A DNA stretch of 64,000 nucleotides from Rhodobacter sp. CZR27 (GTDB taxonomy: Bacteria; Pseudomonadota; Alphaproteobacteria; Rhodobacterales; Rhodobacteraceae): positions 2,318,501 through 2,382,500 of the forward strand of contig NZ_CP023548.1 in assembly GCF_002407205.1 (NCBI RefSeq). The letters run 5' to 3'. The position numbers and the translations under genes were made by a program. The notes below the pieces were generated by a model. That model ran no database searches and was not told where the DNA came from. It saw only the letters and a list, made by a program, of their open reading frames with translations. Below are positions 26,787-36,731 of the stretch, piece by piece. The first letter of the stretch is position 1; every line of letters begins with the position of its first letter.

Positions 26787-28145
26787 TCAAGCGGTGCGGA
26801 CCGGTTTGCGCAGGGTCACGAGTTCCTCCGCCATGGTCGGATGCACCGCGACCGTGCGGTCGAAATCCTCCTTGGTCGCCCCCATCTTCACCGCGATGGC
26901 GGCAAGCTGGATCATCTCGCCGGCGTTGGGTGCCACGATATGGCATCCCAGCACCTTCCGCGTGTTGGCGCTGACGATCAGCTTCATCAGCACGCGGTCG
27001 GGCCGTCCGGCGAACATCGACTGCATCGGCCGGAACGCCGCGGCATAGACCTCGATCGGCTCCTGCTCGCGCGCGGCTTCCTCGGTCAGGCCGACGCTGC
27101 CCAGCTCCGGCTGGGTGAATACGGCCGAGGCTACAAGCTCGTGGTCGGCCTTGCGCGCCTCGCCCCGGAACACCGTGTCGGCGAAGGCATGGCCCTCGCG
27201 GATCGCCACGGGCGTCAGGTTGATCCGGTCGGTCACGTCGCCCACGGCATAGATCGAGGGCACGGCGGTCTGGCTCCAGTCGTCAACCGGGATCTGGCCG
27301 TTGCGGCCGAGCTCGATCCCCAGCGCCTCGAGACCGAGGCCTGCGGTGTTCGGTCGGCGGCCCGTGGCGTAAAGCACCGCGTCGAACTCGCGGTCGGAAC
27401 CGTCGGTCGAGATCACCCGTATGCCGCCTTCGGTCTTCTCCAGCCGGATCACGTCGGTCCCGCACTTGATCGTGATGCCGCGGTCCTGCATGGCCGAGGC
27501 GACGTGCCCCCGCGCCTCGTCGTCGAAGCCGCGCAGGATCTGCGCGCCGCGGTAGAACTGGCAGACCTCGACGCCCAGCCCGTGCAGGATGCAGGCGAAC
27601 TCCGACGCGATGTAGCCGCCGCCGACCACCAGCATCCGCGCCGGCAGGCTCTCCATCCGGAACACGTCGTCCGAGGTCATAGCCAGTTCGCAGCCGGGGA
27701 AGTCCGGCACGAAGGGCCGGCCGCCGGTGGCGATCAGGATGTGCTTGGCCGTCACCGTTTCGCCCGAGGCGAGCCGGACGGTGTGCGCATCGGCAAGCGT
27801 GGCCCTCGCGTCGAAGATCGCGACGCCCGCGCCGGTCAGGCCGCTGCGATAGGCGGCCTCGAGCCGGTCCAGTTCACGGTCCAGGCTGGCGCGGAAATGC
27901 GGCCAGTCGAAGCCGCCCACCGTCGCATCCCAGCCATAGGCGCGGGCATCCGTCACCGCATCGGGATAGGCCGAGGCGAAGACCATCAGCTTCTTCGGCA
28001 CGCAGCCGCGGATGACGCAGGTCCCGCCCATCCGGCTTTCCTCGGCCAGCGCCACGCGGGCGCCGCCTTCCGAGGCCGCGATGCGCGCGGCCCGCACGCC
28101 CCCCGAACCGCCGCCGATGACGAAAAGGTCGTAGTCGAAGCTCAA
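26787..28145 (-). CDS. gor: Glutathione-disulfide reductase
   Basis: A 452-residue FAD enzyme that uses NADPH to reduce glutathione disulfide. Visible are the FAD motif [13 protein letters not shown], the redox-active pair in GGTCVIRGCVPKKL (C-x4-C), the second nucleotide-binding motif VVGGGYIASEFACI, the ATGRRPN segment, the second FAD motif YAVGDVTDRINLTPVA and the C-terminal HPTMAEELV carrying the catalytic histidine. Length is normal. It begins three bases after the rpiA stop, so the pentose-phosphate enzyme and the NADPH-consuming reductase are expected on one transcript with hflK-hflC-degP. Confidence 0.96.
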   Translation of the reverse strand: MSFDYDLFVIGGGSGGVRAARIAASEGGARVALAEESRMGGTCVIRGCVPKKLMVFASAYPDAVTDARAYGWDATVGGFDWPHFRASLDRELDRLEAAYRSGLTGAGVAIFDARATLADAHTVRLASGETVTAKHILIATGGRPFVPDFPGCELAMTSDDVFRMESLPARMLVVGGGYIASEFACILHGLGVEVCQFYRGAQILRGFDDEARGHVASAMQDRGITIKCGTDVIRLEKTEGGIRVISTDGSDREFDAVLYATGRRPNTAGLGLEALGIELGRNGQIPVDDWSQTAVPSIYAVGDVTDRINLTPVAIREGHAFADTVFRGEARKADHELVASAVFTQPELGSVGLTEEAAREQEPIEVYAAAFRPMQSMFAGRPDRVLMKLIVSANTRKVLGCHIVAPNAGEMIQLAAIAVKMGATKEDFDRTVAVHPTMAEELVTLRKPVRTA

Positions 28146-28148
28146 GGC

Positions 28149-28934
28149 TCAGTCTCCCAGATCCGAGAAGATGTTGCGCGCCTCCTGCAGGTCCACGCGA
28201 CCCTCCTGCGCGCCGGCCTGAAGGTCGCGCACGATCACCCGCCCGTCGCCGTGGCCCACCACCACCACGTCGCAGATGTCGATGAACAGGCCGTTCTCGA
28301 CCACGCCGGGGATCTGGTTCAGCACCAGCGCCAGCTGGCGCGGATTGCCGATGCGCTTCAGGTGCAGGTCGAGGATGTGGTTCTTCTCGTCGGTCAGAAG
28401 CGGCGCGTCGCCGCTCATGCGCAGCGTGACCTCGCGGTTCAGCACGTCCATGCCGTCCAGCGTCTCCTCGATCAGCCGCCGCGTGGTCTGCCAGCCGAAG
28501 GGGATGACCTCGACCGGCAGCGGGAAGGCGCCAAGCTGCGCCACCTCCTTCGCCGCATCCGCGATCACGATCATCTGGTCCGAGGCCGAGGCCACGATCT
28601 TCTCCTGCAGAAGCGCCGCGCCGCCGCCCTTGATCAGGTTGAAGTCGGCGTCGAACTCGTCCGCCCCGTCGATGGTCAGGTCGAGCCACTTCGCATCGTG
28701 GAGGCTGACCACCGTCAGGCCAAGCTGGCGCGCAAGCTCGGCCGTGCGGGTCGAGGTCGGAACGCATGTGACGCGCAGCCCCTCGTCCCGGACGCGCTCG
28801 GCCAGGCAGCGCACCATCCAGGCCGCCGTCGATCCGGTGCCGAGGCCAAGCTTCATGCCGTCCTGCACGAAGTCCACCGCGCGCCGCGCGGCCACGAATT
28901 TCGCCGTGTCGATGGGGGAAAGTTCTGCGGGCAT
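28149..28934 (-). CDS. rpiA: Ribose-5-phosphate isomerase A
   Basis: A 261-residue cytosolic enzyme interconverting ribose 5-phosphate and ribulose 5-phosphate, for the pentose-phosphate and Calvin cycles. The phosphate-binding segment LGLGTGSTAAWMV, the TIDGADEFD motif, KGGGAALLQEKI and the C-terminal NPRQLALVLNQIPGVVENGLF segment are all typical. The start at 28934 has GAGGAC just upstream; an open frame extending to 29060 lacks a ribosome site and family similarity and is rejected. It is the first gene of the leftward operon leading to gor. Confidence 0.96.
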   Translation of the reverse strand: MPAELSPIDTAKFVAARRAVDFVQDGMKLGLGTGSTAAWMVRCLAERVRDEGLRVTCVPTSTRTAELARQLGLTVVSLHDAKWLDLTIDGADEFDADFNLIKGGGAALLQEKIVASASDQMIVIADAAKEVAQLGAFPLPVEVIPFGWQTTRRLIEETLDGMDVLNREVTLRMSGDAPLLTDEKNHILDLHLKRIGNPRQLALVLNQIPGVVENGLFIDICDVVVVGHGDGRVIVRDLQAGAQEGRVDLQEARNIFSDLGD

Positions 28935-29054
28935 GTCCTCGTCTCCGGTCTGGCGCCTCCGGTTATAGGCAAGGAGCCGCGAGGGCGCGAGCGGAAAGCA
29001 CCGGCAATCCCCTGTGTCCCTGCCGCAACGGCACTTGAAAAAATTCGCGCTTTG

Positions 29055-29071
29055 GTGCATCCTTTATGCAC
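29055..29071. promoter_or_regulatory. Operator-like palindrome in an A/T-rich divergent leader
   Basis: GTGCAT-CCTTT-ATGCAC is a perfect six-base inverted repeat inside a roughly 65-base A/T-rich patch (29040-29106) between rpiA and the small rightward ORF. The local composition suggests a promoter region. The palindrome could bind a dimeric regulator, but I do not recognise its family. Confidence 0.35.
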
Positions 29072-29118
29072 TTTTTCGCGTTTCGTTTTTAACATTCAAT
29101 TTTCACAGGATGACGGCC

Positions 29119-29286
29119 ATGTCTGTCTTCAGCTCCCTCGGTCGCGCGCATCTTCGCCCCGACCGGCGCAACGGACCCGAGTTCTCCGACGCAATCCTCT
29201 GCGAGGCCGCCTGCCAGGCCATAGTGGATGCACTCTACGGCGAGGGCGCGCTGGCCGCCCCCTGTCGGGACAACCGGCGGCTGTGA
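29119..29286 (+). CDS. Small protein of unknown function (55 aa)
   Basis: A short frame beginning MSVFSSLGRAHLRPDRRNG, containing two central cysteines and one near the end (EAACQAIVDALYG, then APCRDNRRL). AGGA eight bases before the ATG at 29119 is an acceptable ribosome site; an ATG at 29110 is the alternative. Upstream lies an A/T-rich promoter-like patch. No domain is recognised and there are no membrane segments. It might be a real small gene, or simply the leader of sdaA, whose ATG is 115 bases downstream. Confidence 0.45.
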   Translation: MSVFSSLGRAHLRPDRRNGPEFSDAILCEAACQAIVDALYGEGALAAPCRDNRRL

Positions 29287-29400
29287 CGCGACCGCGGATG
29301 GCGGCCCCGCTGGCGGAAATGGCGGCCTGAGGTCGCTTTCGGCCATGTCCGCGGCAGGCTGACGCACCTATCTAGGAACGACAGCCGCCCCGAGGTCCGC

Positions 29401-30780
<1,380 letters not shown>

Positions 30781-30963
30781 CGGTCCGCTGCGGGCGCCAA
30801 CCCGGCACCGCGCAGGCGGCCGTTCCGCGTCCCTAATGGCCCACCGACCGCCGGCATAGCCCTTCACCCCACCGCTCTGGACGCGGCGCCTCCCGTGGGC
30901 ATGACGGCCACGACCGATACCCTTCCTCTGGACGCGGCCCTTGCCGCAGGTTACCCGAACCGC

Positions 30964-31887
30964 ATGAGCCCCTCCTCCGACCGCATCCTGCCCGGCGTGG
31001 CGCTGATGATCGCCTTTTGCGTCCTCGCGCCGCTGCTCGACGTCTGCGCGAAACTCGCGACCGCGACGATCCCGGTCGGCCAGATCACCGGCGCGCGCTT
31101 CCTCGTGCAGGCGGCGCTCATGCTGCCGGTGGTGGCGGTGATGGGGACCGACTGGCGGATGTCGCGCAGCATGGCGGGGCTGGTGCTGCTGCGCGCGGTG
31201 TTCCTGATCCTGTCCACCTACAGCTTCGTGGCGGCCGTCACCGTCATGCCGATCGCCGACGCGCTGGCCATCGCCTTCGTCGAGCCGTTCATCCTGCTGA
31301 TCCTCGGCCGGGTCCTGTTCGGCGACGAGGTCGGCCCGCGCCGGATAGGCGCCAGCATCGTGGGCTTCGGCGGCGCGCTGATGGTGATCCAGCCCTCGCT
31401 TGCCGCCTTCGGTCTGGTGGCGCTCTGGCCGCTCGGCACCGCGTTCTTCTTCGCCTTCTACATGCTGGTGACGCGGCAGATGTCGCGCGGCATGCATCCG
31501 GTGACGATGCAACTGCACACGGCCCTTGCTGGCGTGCTGGTCATGCTGCCGGTGCTGGCTGCGGGCGAGGCGCTGGCGATCCCTTCGCTCGATCCGGTCA
31601 TGCCCGAGGGCCGCGCGTGGCTTCTGCTCTTCGGCGTGGGGTTCTGGGCCTCGGCCAGCCACATCTGCATGACCTATGCGCTGAAGTTCGCGCCCTCCGC
31701 CACGCTCGCGCCGTTGCACTACCTCGAGATCGTGGCGGCGGTGATCCTTGGCTACCTCGTGTTCGGCGACTTCCCGAACCCGATGACCTGGGCCGGGATC
31801 GCGACCATCGTGGCCTCGGGCCTCTACATCATCTACCGCGAGCGGATCTCGGCCCGCGGCCGCCCCAGCCCGGCACCAGCGCCCTGA
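30964..31887 (+). CDS. EamA/DMT-superfamily transporter
   Basis: A 307-residue inner-membrane protein with ten predicted helices arranged as two EamA repeats; the repeat ends show the usual glycine-rich helices (GASIVGFGGALMVIQPS and WAGIATIVASGLYIIYRER). Family members export amino acids, metabolites or nucleotide precursors; this one cannot be assigned. Starts at 30895 (GTG) and 30901 (ATG) are open, but the first helix begins just after the ATG at 30964, so I prefer that. Its last 59 bases are antisense to the 3' end of the thiamine pyrophosphokinase gene. Confidence 0.85.
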   Translation: MSPSSDRILPGVALMIAFCVLAPLLDVCAKLATATIPVGQITGARFLVQAALMLPVVAVMGTDWRMSRSMAGLVLLRAVFLILSTYSFVAAVTVMPIADALAIAFVEPFILLILGRVLFGDEVGPRRIGASIVGFGGALMVIQPSLAAFGLVALWPLGTAFFFAFYMLVTRQMSRGMHPVTMQLHTALAGVLVMLPVLAAGEALAIPSLDPVMPEGRAWLLLFGVGFWASASHICMTYALKFAPSATLAPLHYLEIVAAVILGYLVFGDFPNPMTWAGIATIVASGLYIIYRERISARGRPSPAPAP

Positions 31888-32527
31888 GCGCCGCGTCAAG
31901 CCGGTTGCGCGGCAGGATGACCAGCATGCCGGGACCGTCGAAGGCCAGCCGCACCTCGGGCGCCGAGACCTCGTTCGAGGTGCCGATGCGGCCATCGGGC
32001 GCGAAGCCGATGCCGTCGATGGGCCAGCGCAGCCCCTCGCTCTGGCCCGTGACGGGGCCGAGCGGGAACAGCGACAGCCGCTCGCCCGCCGACATCCGCA
32101 GCGAGATCTCGGCGGGCGCGTGGAACACCACGTCCTGCGGCCCGAGCAGCAGGCAGGGCCGTTCGGTCCGCCGCACGAGAACGTTCATCACCGCAAGCCC
32201 GTGGTCGATCCGCGCCCCCGCCACCCCCAGCGCCAGCACGAAGGGCGCGTGGATGTTCCTCAGGCACTTGTCGAAGTCGGTGGTCTCCTGCTCGGCCAGA
32301 TGGTGCACCCGGCCAGCCAGAGCCTGCCGGCCCGCATCGGACAGCGAGTCCATGTCGCCGATCACCGCCTCGGGCGGAAAGCCCAGCCGCAGCGCGCTGT
32401 CCGCGCCACCATCCGCCGCCACCAGCCGCGGCGCGCGCGCCACCGCAAGGCTCAGGTCGCGCCGCGTGACCGGGCCGCCCGCCACCAATGTGACGCCCTC
32501 GGAACACTCGATTATGGGCTGGGTCAT
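31829..32527 (-). CDS. Thiamine pyrophosphokinase (thiamine diphosphokinase)
   Basis: A 232-residue enzyme that transfers pyrophosphate from ATP to thiamine. Recognised by VAADGGADSALRLG, VIGDMDSL and ETTDFDKCLR, the conserved acidic motifs of the catalytic domain, and by a C-terminal vitamin-B1-binding beta domain (GERLSLFPLG and EVRLAFDGPGMLVILP). It would allow salvage of imported thiamine. I see no TPP riboswitch in the short upstream region; the leader is only tens of bases, A/T-rich and shared with the divergent 490-residue protein gene. It overlaps the EamA gene's end by 59 bases on the opposite strand. Confidence 0.9.
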   Translation of the reverse strand: MTQPIIECSEGVTLVAGGPVTRRDLSLAVARAPRLVAADGGADSALRLGFPPEAVIGDMDSLSDAGRQALAGRVHHLAEQETTDFDKCLRNIHAPFVLALGVAGARIDHGLAVMNVLVRRTERPCLLLGPQDVVFHAPAEISLRMSAGERLSLFPLGPVTGQSEGLRWPIDGIGFAPDGRIGTSNEVSAPEVRLAFDGPGMLVILPRNRLDAALRALVPGWGGRGPRSARGR

Positions 32528-32551
32528 GCAGATACTATATATTAAGCTTTA

Positions 32552-32579
32552 TTGAGTTATGCCTGCCAAGGGCCATAAT
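32552..32579 (+). promoter_or_regulatory. Putative promoter of the 490-residue unknown protein
   Basis: TTGAGT at 32552-32557 and CATAAT at 32574-32579 are separated by 16 bases in the most A/T-rich stretch of this area (32530-32560). The spacing to the chosen start (32673) leaves a leader of roughly 85 bases. Confidence 0.4.
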
Positions 32580-32672
32580 CAATCCTTCAAATCACCCAAC
32601 TCTGTCCATCCAGATGCAGGGGGAGGCGGGGGCAGGTCCGAGAATGGAAGGTCCGGAAGGAGGATGCGTCCG

Positions 32673-34145
32673 ATGAGCGGGGGAACGAAGATCCTCACCG
32701 TCAGCTACGGAGCGTTCTCCTGCACCCTCGAGGGATTCGAGGACCCCTTCACCATGATGAAGGCCATCGCCGACTATTTCAGCGAGCTTGCCGCGCAGGA
32801 TCGCGGCTTCGGGGCCGGCCCGCCCGATCCCGATGCGGCCGTGCTCCATCGCATCGTGGAACGCGAGGCGCGCGGCCGGGTCGAGGCGCAGGTCGGGGCG
32901 CATGGCGTGACGCTGCGCGCGACACAGGCCGCCGGCGCCAGCCCCGACCGCATCGCCGAGCGGCTGACGCGGCTGCGCTCGGCAATGGTCGATGCCGCGC
33001 TACTGAAGCCGTCGGGGCGCCCTGCCCCCGAAGCCCCGTCGGGCGGCGACCGGGTGGCGGCGCCGGAAGGTCCGGCAGGAGATCGCGCGGATGATGCGGG
33101 CGCGCCCGCGATGACGCGGCTGGCAGTGATCGACCCGATCGCCGTCGGCGCCGCCCTGATCGCCGAGGACGAGCTTCCCCCCGGCGGCCCGCTTGCAGCG
33201 GCAGCCGCGCCGCTGGTCCTCTTGCCTGAGGATGCGCGGCCCGCCGCGCCGCAGGTGGACGATGACGCAGCCCTGCGCAGCCTGATCGCGGAGGCCAAGG
33301 CCGAACAGGATCGCGAGGCGGCCGAGGAACTGGCCGGAAAGCTCGATCGTGCGCGCGCCCGCGTCGTCCGGATCCGGACCGAGGCCGACCCGCACCTGTT
33401 GCAGGAACTGGCGCGGATGGAACACGAACTGGCCCCCGACGCGCCGCGCGCGGATGCCGGGCGCCAGCTTGCCGATGCGACCGGCGAGGATGCGGTGGAG
33501 CGGATCCTCGACAAGACCACGACCGAGATGAGCGCGCCAGAAAGCCGGCGCCGGATCTCGGCGCTGTCCCATCTCAAGGCCGCGGTGGCGGCCACCGTGG
33601 CGGAACGCCTGTCGGGCGGCCGGTCGGCCGATGACGAGTCCGACCGGCTTGGCGCCTATCGGGACGATCTCGCGCGCGTCGTCCGCCCTGCCGGGTCCGG
33701 GGCCGGCGAGCGCCCGCCGCCGCTCGTCCTCATCTCCGAACAGCGCATCGACCCGCAGCAGGACCAGACACAGGTCATGGAAGCGCGGGACGAGGGTCTG
33801 CCGGGCGACGACGAGGACGAGGATGACGACGCGGGCACTCTTGTCCCCGATCCTGCGGATTTTGCCGATTTCGCGCGGCGGGTCGGGGCCAGCGAACTCG
33901 GCGACCTGATCCAGGCCGCCGCCGCCTATGCCGAGGTCGTCGAGAAGCGGCCGCACGTCAGCCGCCCCCACCTGCTGCGCTGCATCGCGGGTGTCGGGGC
34001 CGGCGGCGGGCCGGGGCGCGAGGAGGCGCTGCGCAGCTTCGGCACCCTGCTGCGTCAGGGCATGATCGAGAAGGTGCGCCGCGGCCAGTTCGCGCTCACG
34101 GACCGCTCGCCCTTCCGCACCGCCGCGCGCCGGCTGGGGCGCTGA
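32673..34145 (+). CDS. Rhodobacterales-type protein of unknown function (490 aa)
   Basis: Function unknown. The first 65 residues form a compact domain (KILTVSYGAFSCTLEGFEDPF, then MMKAIADYFSELAAQDR; residues 5 onward) that I recall as characteristic of a protein widespread in Rhodobacterales, sometimes misnamed as chemotaxis-related. The middle is a long Ala/Arg/Glu/Asp-rich, probably coiled or disordered region with an acidic run (DDEDEDDD) near 390. The last 90 residues look like a winged-helix-type domain (DLIQAAAAYAEVVEKRPHVSRPHLL, positions about 412-436, to KVRRGQFALTDRSPF). There is no signal peptide. AAGGAGG nine bases before the ATG at 32673 selects that start over the earlier in-frame codons. 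It is monocistronic and convergent with DUF2842. A DNA-associated role is only a guess. Confidence 0.75.
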   Translation: MSGGTKILTVSYGAFSCTLEGFEDPFTMMKAIADYFSELAAQDRGFGAGPPDPDAAVLHRIVEREARGRVEAQVGAHGVTLRATQAAGASPDRIAERLTRLRSAMVDAALLKPSGRPAPEAPSGGDRVAAPEGPAGDRADDAGAPAMTRLAVIDPIAVGAALIAEDELPPGGPLAAAAAPLVLLPEDARPAAPQVDDDAALRSLIAEAKAEQDREAAEELAGKLDRARARVVRIRTEADPHLLQELARMEHELAPDAPRADAGRQLADATGEDAVERILDKTTTEMSAPESRRRISALSHLKAAVAATVAERLSGGRSADDESDRLGAYRDDLARVVRPAGSGAGERPPPLVLISEQRIDPQQDQTQVMEARDEGLPGDDEDEDDDAGTLVPDPADFADFARRVGASELGDLIQAAAAYAEVVEKRPHVSRPHLLRCIAGVGAGGGPGREEALRSFGTLLRQGMIEKVRRGQFALTDRSPFRTAARRLGR

Positions 34146-34155
34146 GGCGCCGGGG

Positions 34156-34401
34156 TCAGCGCGGGTCGTCCTTTTCCTCGGGCTTGTCCGCATCGGGATC
34201 GGCACGGCCGACGCCGATGAACACCGGCTTCAGTGGCAGGATCCACAGGAAGCCGAGCCCGACATAGATCACCAGTTCCAGCCAGAACGGCGGCCGATCG
34301 AAGAGGCCGACCACCGTCACTGCCGCCACCACGTAAAGCGGCATCCCCACGACAAGCACCAGCAGCGACAACCGGCGACGGGTCTTGTAGCTCAGGGCCA
34401 T
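34156..34401 (-). CDS. DUF2842 membrane protein
   Basis: An 81-residue protein with two hydrophobic helices (LSLLVLVVGMPLYVVAAVTVVG in two halves around residue 12-33, and WLELVIYVGLGFLWILPL) and a charged cytoplasmic tail. Length and pattern fit DUF2842, an uncharacterised small alphaproteobacterial membrane family. It follows purA on the same strand after 33 bases and is probably cotranscribed. Confidence 0.8.
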   Translation of the reverse strand: MALSYKTRRRLSLLVLVVGMPLYVVAAVTVVGLFDRPPFWLELVIYVGLGFLWILPLKPVFIGVGRADPDADKPEEKDDPR

Positions 34402-34434
34402 GATGCCTCCTTCTGTGCAAAGGCCGGGTGGCCG

Positions 34435-35727
34435 TCAGTCCTCGAACGGGTCGGTGACGAGGATGGTGTCGTCGCGCTCGGGCGAGGTCGAGAGCAGCGC
34501 CACCGGGCACTGGATCAGTTCCTCGATCCGGCGGACGTATTTCACCGCCGCGCCCGGCAGGTCGGCCCAGCTGCGCGCTCCGGCGGTGCTTTCGGACCAG
34601 CCCGCCATTTCCTCGTAGATCGGGGTGCAGCGCGCCTGCTGGTCGGCCGCGAAGGGCAGATGGTCCAGCCGCTCGCCGTCGAGGTCATAGCCCACGCAGA
34701 TCTTCAGCGTCTCGAAGCCGTCCAGCACGTCGAGCTTGGTCAGCGCGATGCCCGAGACGCCGGAGGTGGCACAGGTCTGGCGCACCAGCACCGCGTCGAA
34801 CCAGCCGCAGCGGCGCTTGCGCCCCGTGACGGTGCCGAACTCGCGGCCGCGCTCGCCCAGACGCTCGCCGTCGGCGTCCTTCAGTTCCGCCGGGAACGGA
34901 CCTTCCCCGACGCGGGTGGTGTAGGCCTTGACGATCCCCAGCACGAAGCCGATGGCGCCCGGCCCGATGCCGGTGCCGGTCGCCGCCTGCCCGGCGATCA
35001 CGTTGGAGGAGGTCACGAACGGATAGGTGCCGAAGTCGATGTCCAGCAGCGCGCCCTGCGCCCCCTCGAACAGGATGCGCTTCCCGGCCTTGCGCATCTC
35101 GTTCATCACCTTCCAGACCGGCTTGGCGTAGGGCAGCACCTTGGGCGCGATCTCGCGCAGTTGCGCCAGCAGCGCCTCGCGGTTGATCGGGTCGATCCCG
35201 AGGCCGCGGCGCAGCGCGTCGTGGTGCATCATCAGCCGGTCGACGCGCAGTTCCAGCGTTGCCTCGTCGGCAAGGTCGGCCACGCGGATCGCGCGGCGGC
35301 CAACCTTGTCCTCGTAGGCAGGACCGATGCCGCGCCCCGTGGTGCCGATCTTCGCGACCGAGTTCACGGATTCGCGCGCGCGGTCGAGTTCACCGTGGAG
35401 CGGCAGGATCAGCACGGCGTTCTCGGCCACCATCAGGTTCTCGGGGCCGATCTCCACGCCATCGGCACGCAGCTTGGCGATCTCTTCCACGAGGTGCCAC
35501 GGGTCGAGCACCACGCCATTGCCAATCACCGAAAGCTTGCCGGGCCGCACGATCCCCGAGGGCAGCAGCGACAGCTTGTAGACCTTGCCGTCGATCACCA
35601 GCGTGTGGCCGGCATTGTGCCCGCCCTGGAAGCGCGCGATCACGTCGGCCCGCTCGGAGAGCCAGTCGACGATCTTGCCCTTTCCTTCGTCGCCCCACTG
35701 GGCGCCCACGACGACGACGTTGGCCAT
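34435..35727 (-). CDS. purA: Adenylosuccinate synthetase
   Basis: A 430-residue enzyme joining IMP and aspartate with GTP to form adenylosuccinate, first committed step to AMP. The GTP loop GDEGKGK sits at 12-18, and the IMP-binding segment GGHNAGHT, the [13 protein letters not shown] motif, and [15 protein letters not shown] are present. AAGGA lies seven bases before the ATG at 35727. A further open stretch upstream has no support. Full length, no anomalies. Confidence 0.97.
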   Translation of the reverse strand: MANVVVVGAQWGDEGKGKIVDWLSERADVIARFQGGHNAGHTLVIDGKVYKLSLLPSGIVRPGKLSVIGNGVVLDPWHLVEEIAKLRADGVEIGPENLMVAENAVLILPLHGELDRARESVNSVAKIGTTGRGIGPAYEDKVGRRAIRVADLADEATLELRVDRLMMHHDALRRGLGIDPINREALLAQLREIAPKVLPYAKPVWKVMNEMRKAGKRILFEGAQGALLDIDFGTYPFVTSSNVIAGQAATGTGIGPGAIGFVLGIVKAYTTRVGEGPFPAELKDADGERLGERGREFGTVTGRKRRCGWFDAVLVRQTCATSGVSGIALTKLDVLDGFETLKICVGYDLDGERLDHLPFAADQQARCTPIYEEMAGWSESTAGARSWADLPGAAVKYVRRIEELIQCPVALLSTSPERDDTILVTDPFED

Positions 35728-35961
35728 GTCCGTTCCTTGCTGATGAAAATAGACCCCGGGCTCTATATCCCCCTGCCGTGCGGGACGGAACCGCAAATTC
35801 GCGGCGCCCCGGACGCGGCCCGTCTGGCCTGCCGTCCGCGGGGTGGGCCAGCGGAGGCGGCCTGGCCCCCGTTCAGGGCACCTGCGTGCGGCGCCGAAGG
35901 GCTTGCGGCGACCGGCGCATGGGCCTAGATAGGCGCGTCAGCATCTGAAGGCCCCCTCCGA

Positions 35962-36566
35962 ATGCAAAACGTCGTCCTCATCGTCCACCTGATCCTTGCC
36001 CTGCTGCTCATCGGCGTGGTGCTGCTGCAGCGGTCGGAGGGCGGCGGGCTCGGGATGGGCGGCGGCGGCGCGATGACCGGCCGGCAGGCGGCCAATGCCA
36101 TGACGCGGCTGACCTGGATCTTCGCCATCGCCTTCATCGGCACCTCGATCGCGCTGACGATCTTTGCCGCGCAGAACTCGCACAGCTCCTCGGTGATCGA
36201 CCAGTTCGGCGGCACCGTCCGCGAGGAGGCCCCGGCCACGCCGGAGGCCCCGCTGGGCGGCGACCTGCTGCCGCCCGCGCCGGCCAATGCACCGCTGACG
36301 CCGCCGCGTGCCGACGAGCCGGCCGCGACCGAAGCGCCGGCGCAGGAACCGGCCCCCGCCGCGGCACCGGAAGGCGATGCGGACGCAGGCCCGGCTCCGG
36401 CATCGGAAACCGCGCCGGCCGTGCCCCCGGCCCCGAGGCCGAGGCCCCGGCGGAAGCGCCGGTGCAGGCTCCGGCCGTCGAGCCCCCGGCGCCCGCGGCG
36501 GGCGAGGCCCCCGCCTCGGGCGAGGCCCCGGCGCCTGCCCCGGCCACTCCCGCGACGCCGAACTGA
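35962..36566 (+). pseudogene. secG: SecG, protein-export membrane subunit, with apparent frameshift in its C-terminal tail
   Basis: The N-terminal 75 residues are typical SecG: helix 1 VVLIVHLILALLLIGVVLLQ (split at residue 4-23), the GGGLGMGGGGAMTGRQ loop and helix 2 WIFAIAFIGTSIALTIFAA. A long Ala/Pro/Glu tail follows. At about 36424-36434 (C5 and C4 runs) the frame changes: continuing in frame gives an implausible Arg-rich peptide that runs over the start of pyrG to 36864, whereas one extra base restores EAEAPAEAPVQAPAVEPP and a stop TGA at 36564-36566. The intact gene would encode about 201 residues. This is a one-base deletion in the genome or the assembly. The essential membrane part is unaffected, so export function could persist. 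Confidence 0.75.
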
Positions 36567-36601
36567 GCCTCCACAACCTTTTGAGCCCACGCAGATCGTG
36601 A

Positions 36602-36620
36602 CGACAGCATCTAGCTGTCG
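36602..36620. repeat. Small hairpin between secG and pyrG
   Basis: CGACAGC, a five-base ATCTA loop, and GCTGTCG form a perfect seven-base stem, placed just upstream of the putative pyrG promoter. It may end the secG transcript. Confidence 0.4.
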
Positions 36621-36625
36621 CCCGG

Positions 36626-36654
36626 TTGCGAAGCTTTTGCCGATCGGCTATACC
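36626..36654 (+). promoter_or_regulatory. Putative sigma70 promoter of pyrG
   Basis: TTGCGA at 36626-36631, a 17-base spacer, and TATACC at 36649-36654. Transcription would begin near 36661, leaving a leader of about 70 bases before the pyrG ATG. Confidence 0.55.
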
Positions 36655-36731
36655 TCGACTCCCGTGATGGCGAGATTCGGGATGGTGGATCGCGCCCCTG
36701 TTCAACTGACACTCACGGGAGATCCCACCGA

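Noticed and set aside
30870..30940. 13-base direct repeat CTCTGGACGCGGC near the EamA gene start
   Set aside because: Short, lies mostly outside the coding region, and could be a chance GC-rich match.
31829..32672. TPP riboswitch for the thiamine pyrophosphokinase gene
   Set aside because: The 5' region is short and lacks the conserved CUGAGA and related TPP aptamer segments.
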